Positions 63,635-64,000 of a stretch of 64,000 nucleotides of DNA are shown here, piece by piece. A model generated the notes under the pieces. It was not told where the DNA came from. It did no database searches and worked only from the letters and a program-made list of their open reading frames with translations. Position numbers and translations under genes: made by a program. Source of the DNA: an uncultured Pelagibacteraceae bacterium. GTDB lineage: Bacteria > Pseudomonadota > Alphaproteobacteria > Pelagibacterales > Pelagibacteraceae. Location: the NCBI GenBank assembly GCA_902601545.1, contig CACKNR010000002.1:1-64000 (forward strand), given 5' to 3'. Numbering within the stretch: the stretch's first letter is position 1; each line of letters begins with the position of its first letter.

Positions 63635-64000
63635 TTATTCACCCATGTTTATTAAAGTACCTCTTTTTTTTGCCCCAAAATATGAGTAATAAAAAACTAT
63701 AACACCAAAAACAAAATAAACTATAGATATAGAAATAGATTTCAAAATATTTACATAGCTGACTGAATTACTAATTAATATACTTCTCATTTCCTCAAAA
63801 ATATGAACCAATGGAAGAGCTTTTGCAATTAATTGAAGAAAATTTGGCAATATATCTATAGGATAGTAAATACATCCTAACGGAGCTAAAAAAAATAAAC
63901 TTGCCCAAGCAATATTTTCAAATGAGGGCCCATACCTTAATAATCCTGATGTTACAAGTAAACCTAGAGTAATACCAAAGAGATATAGTCCAATTAGTAA
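63635..64000 (-). CDS. ABC-2 type polysaccharide export permease, cut by window
   Basis: The frame is open to the window edge and shows 121 C-terminal residues. LFFLAPLGCIYYPIDILPNF followed by LQLIAKALPLVHIFEEMRSI is the C-terminal signature of ABC-2 membrane components (KpsM/Wzm-like). At least three hydrophobic segments are visible. The first codon in a shorter frame would be TTG 63850, but the motif continues upstream of it, so the gene is simply truncated by the window. It would export the glycan made by its neighbours. Confidence 0.85.
   Translation of the reverse strand, partial: LLIGLYLFGITLGLLVTSGLLRYGPSFENIAWASLFFLAPLGCIYYPIDILPNFLQLIAKALPLVHIFEEMRSILISNSVSYVNILKSISISIVYFVFGVIVFYYSYFGAKKRGTLINMGE

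Overview
The window looks like the chromosome of a SAR11 bacterium (Pelagibacterales, Candidatus Pelagibacter-like alphaproteobacterium). The DNA is very AT-rich, coding is almost continuous, neighbouring genes abut or overlap, and the housekeeping blocks are alphaproteobacterial (tolQRAB-pal-cpoB-tilS-ftsH-folP-glmM, yebC-ruvC, tkt-pgk-fba-thiE, the TrcR-type regulator, zapA with a small coiled-coil gene). No stretch above about 300 bases lacks a gene. The longest gaps (about 100 bases before ftsH, 90 after pal, 75 before pal) hold only promoter or terminator signals. No CRISPR array, insertion sequence, integrase or prophage was seen.

Region 1 (about 1-30,010) is a surface-glycan island, all on the + strand. 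It ends at a lone 5S rRNA gene that is not preceded by 23S. This matches the known SAR11 hypervariable region 2, which lies between 16S-23S and 5S. The island contains: a nonulosonic-acid cassette in the order acetyltransferase, neuB, neuC, ptmE, ptmF, ptmB, ptmA, as in the Campylobacter jejuni legionaminic-acid locus; a HisF/HisH/PseA-type amidination module; galE, a LegC-type aminotransferase and a second CMP-sugar synthetase; a PhyH dioxygenase; two radical SAM proteins; three large unclassified glycosyltransferase-like proteins; a heptose/CDP-sugar-like trio; two GT2 glycosyltransferases; tRNA-Val(GAC); and a deacetylase with a sugar formyltransferase.

Region 2 (about 30,020-33,955) starts at the 5S gene, which has a good promoter of its own. 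rpmJ, a tiny cytochrome oxidase subunit IV, the three-gene pnt transhydrogenase and a transaldolase follow closely.

Region 3 (about 33,950-43,360, minus strand) holds rpmE, trcR, rpsU, csp, tRNA-fMet and typA, and separately tkt, pgk, fba, thiE, efp and suhB. rpsU has no ATG/GTG/TTG start. Its family N-terminus corresponds to an ATT codon placed 5 bases after GGAGG. The initiator tRNA lies between csp and typA with gaps of only 5 and 2 bases.

Region 4 (about 43,400-59,150, + strand) covers zapA, folate cyclo-ligase, a YmdB-type phosphodiesterase, yebC, a phage-like ruvC without ruvAB, the Tol-Pal system, tilS, ftsH, folP, glmM, thiD and purA. rpoH and rluD are convergent to it.

Region 5 (61,076-64,000) begins with tRNA-Arg(TCG) and opens a second surface-polysaccharide block on the minus strand (GT17, FkbM methyltransferase, an iron/2-oxoglutarate hydroxylase-like protein and an ABC-2 export permease cut by the window edge).
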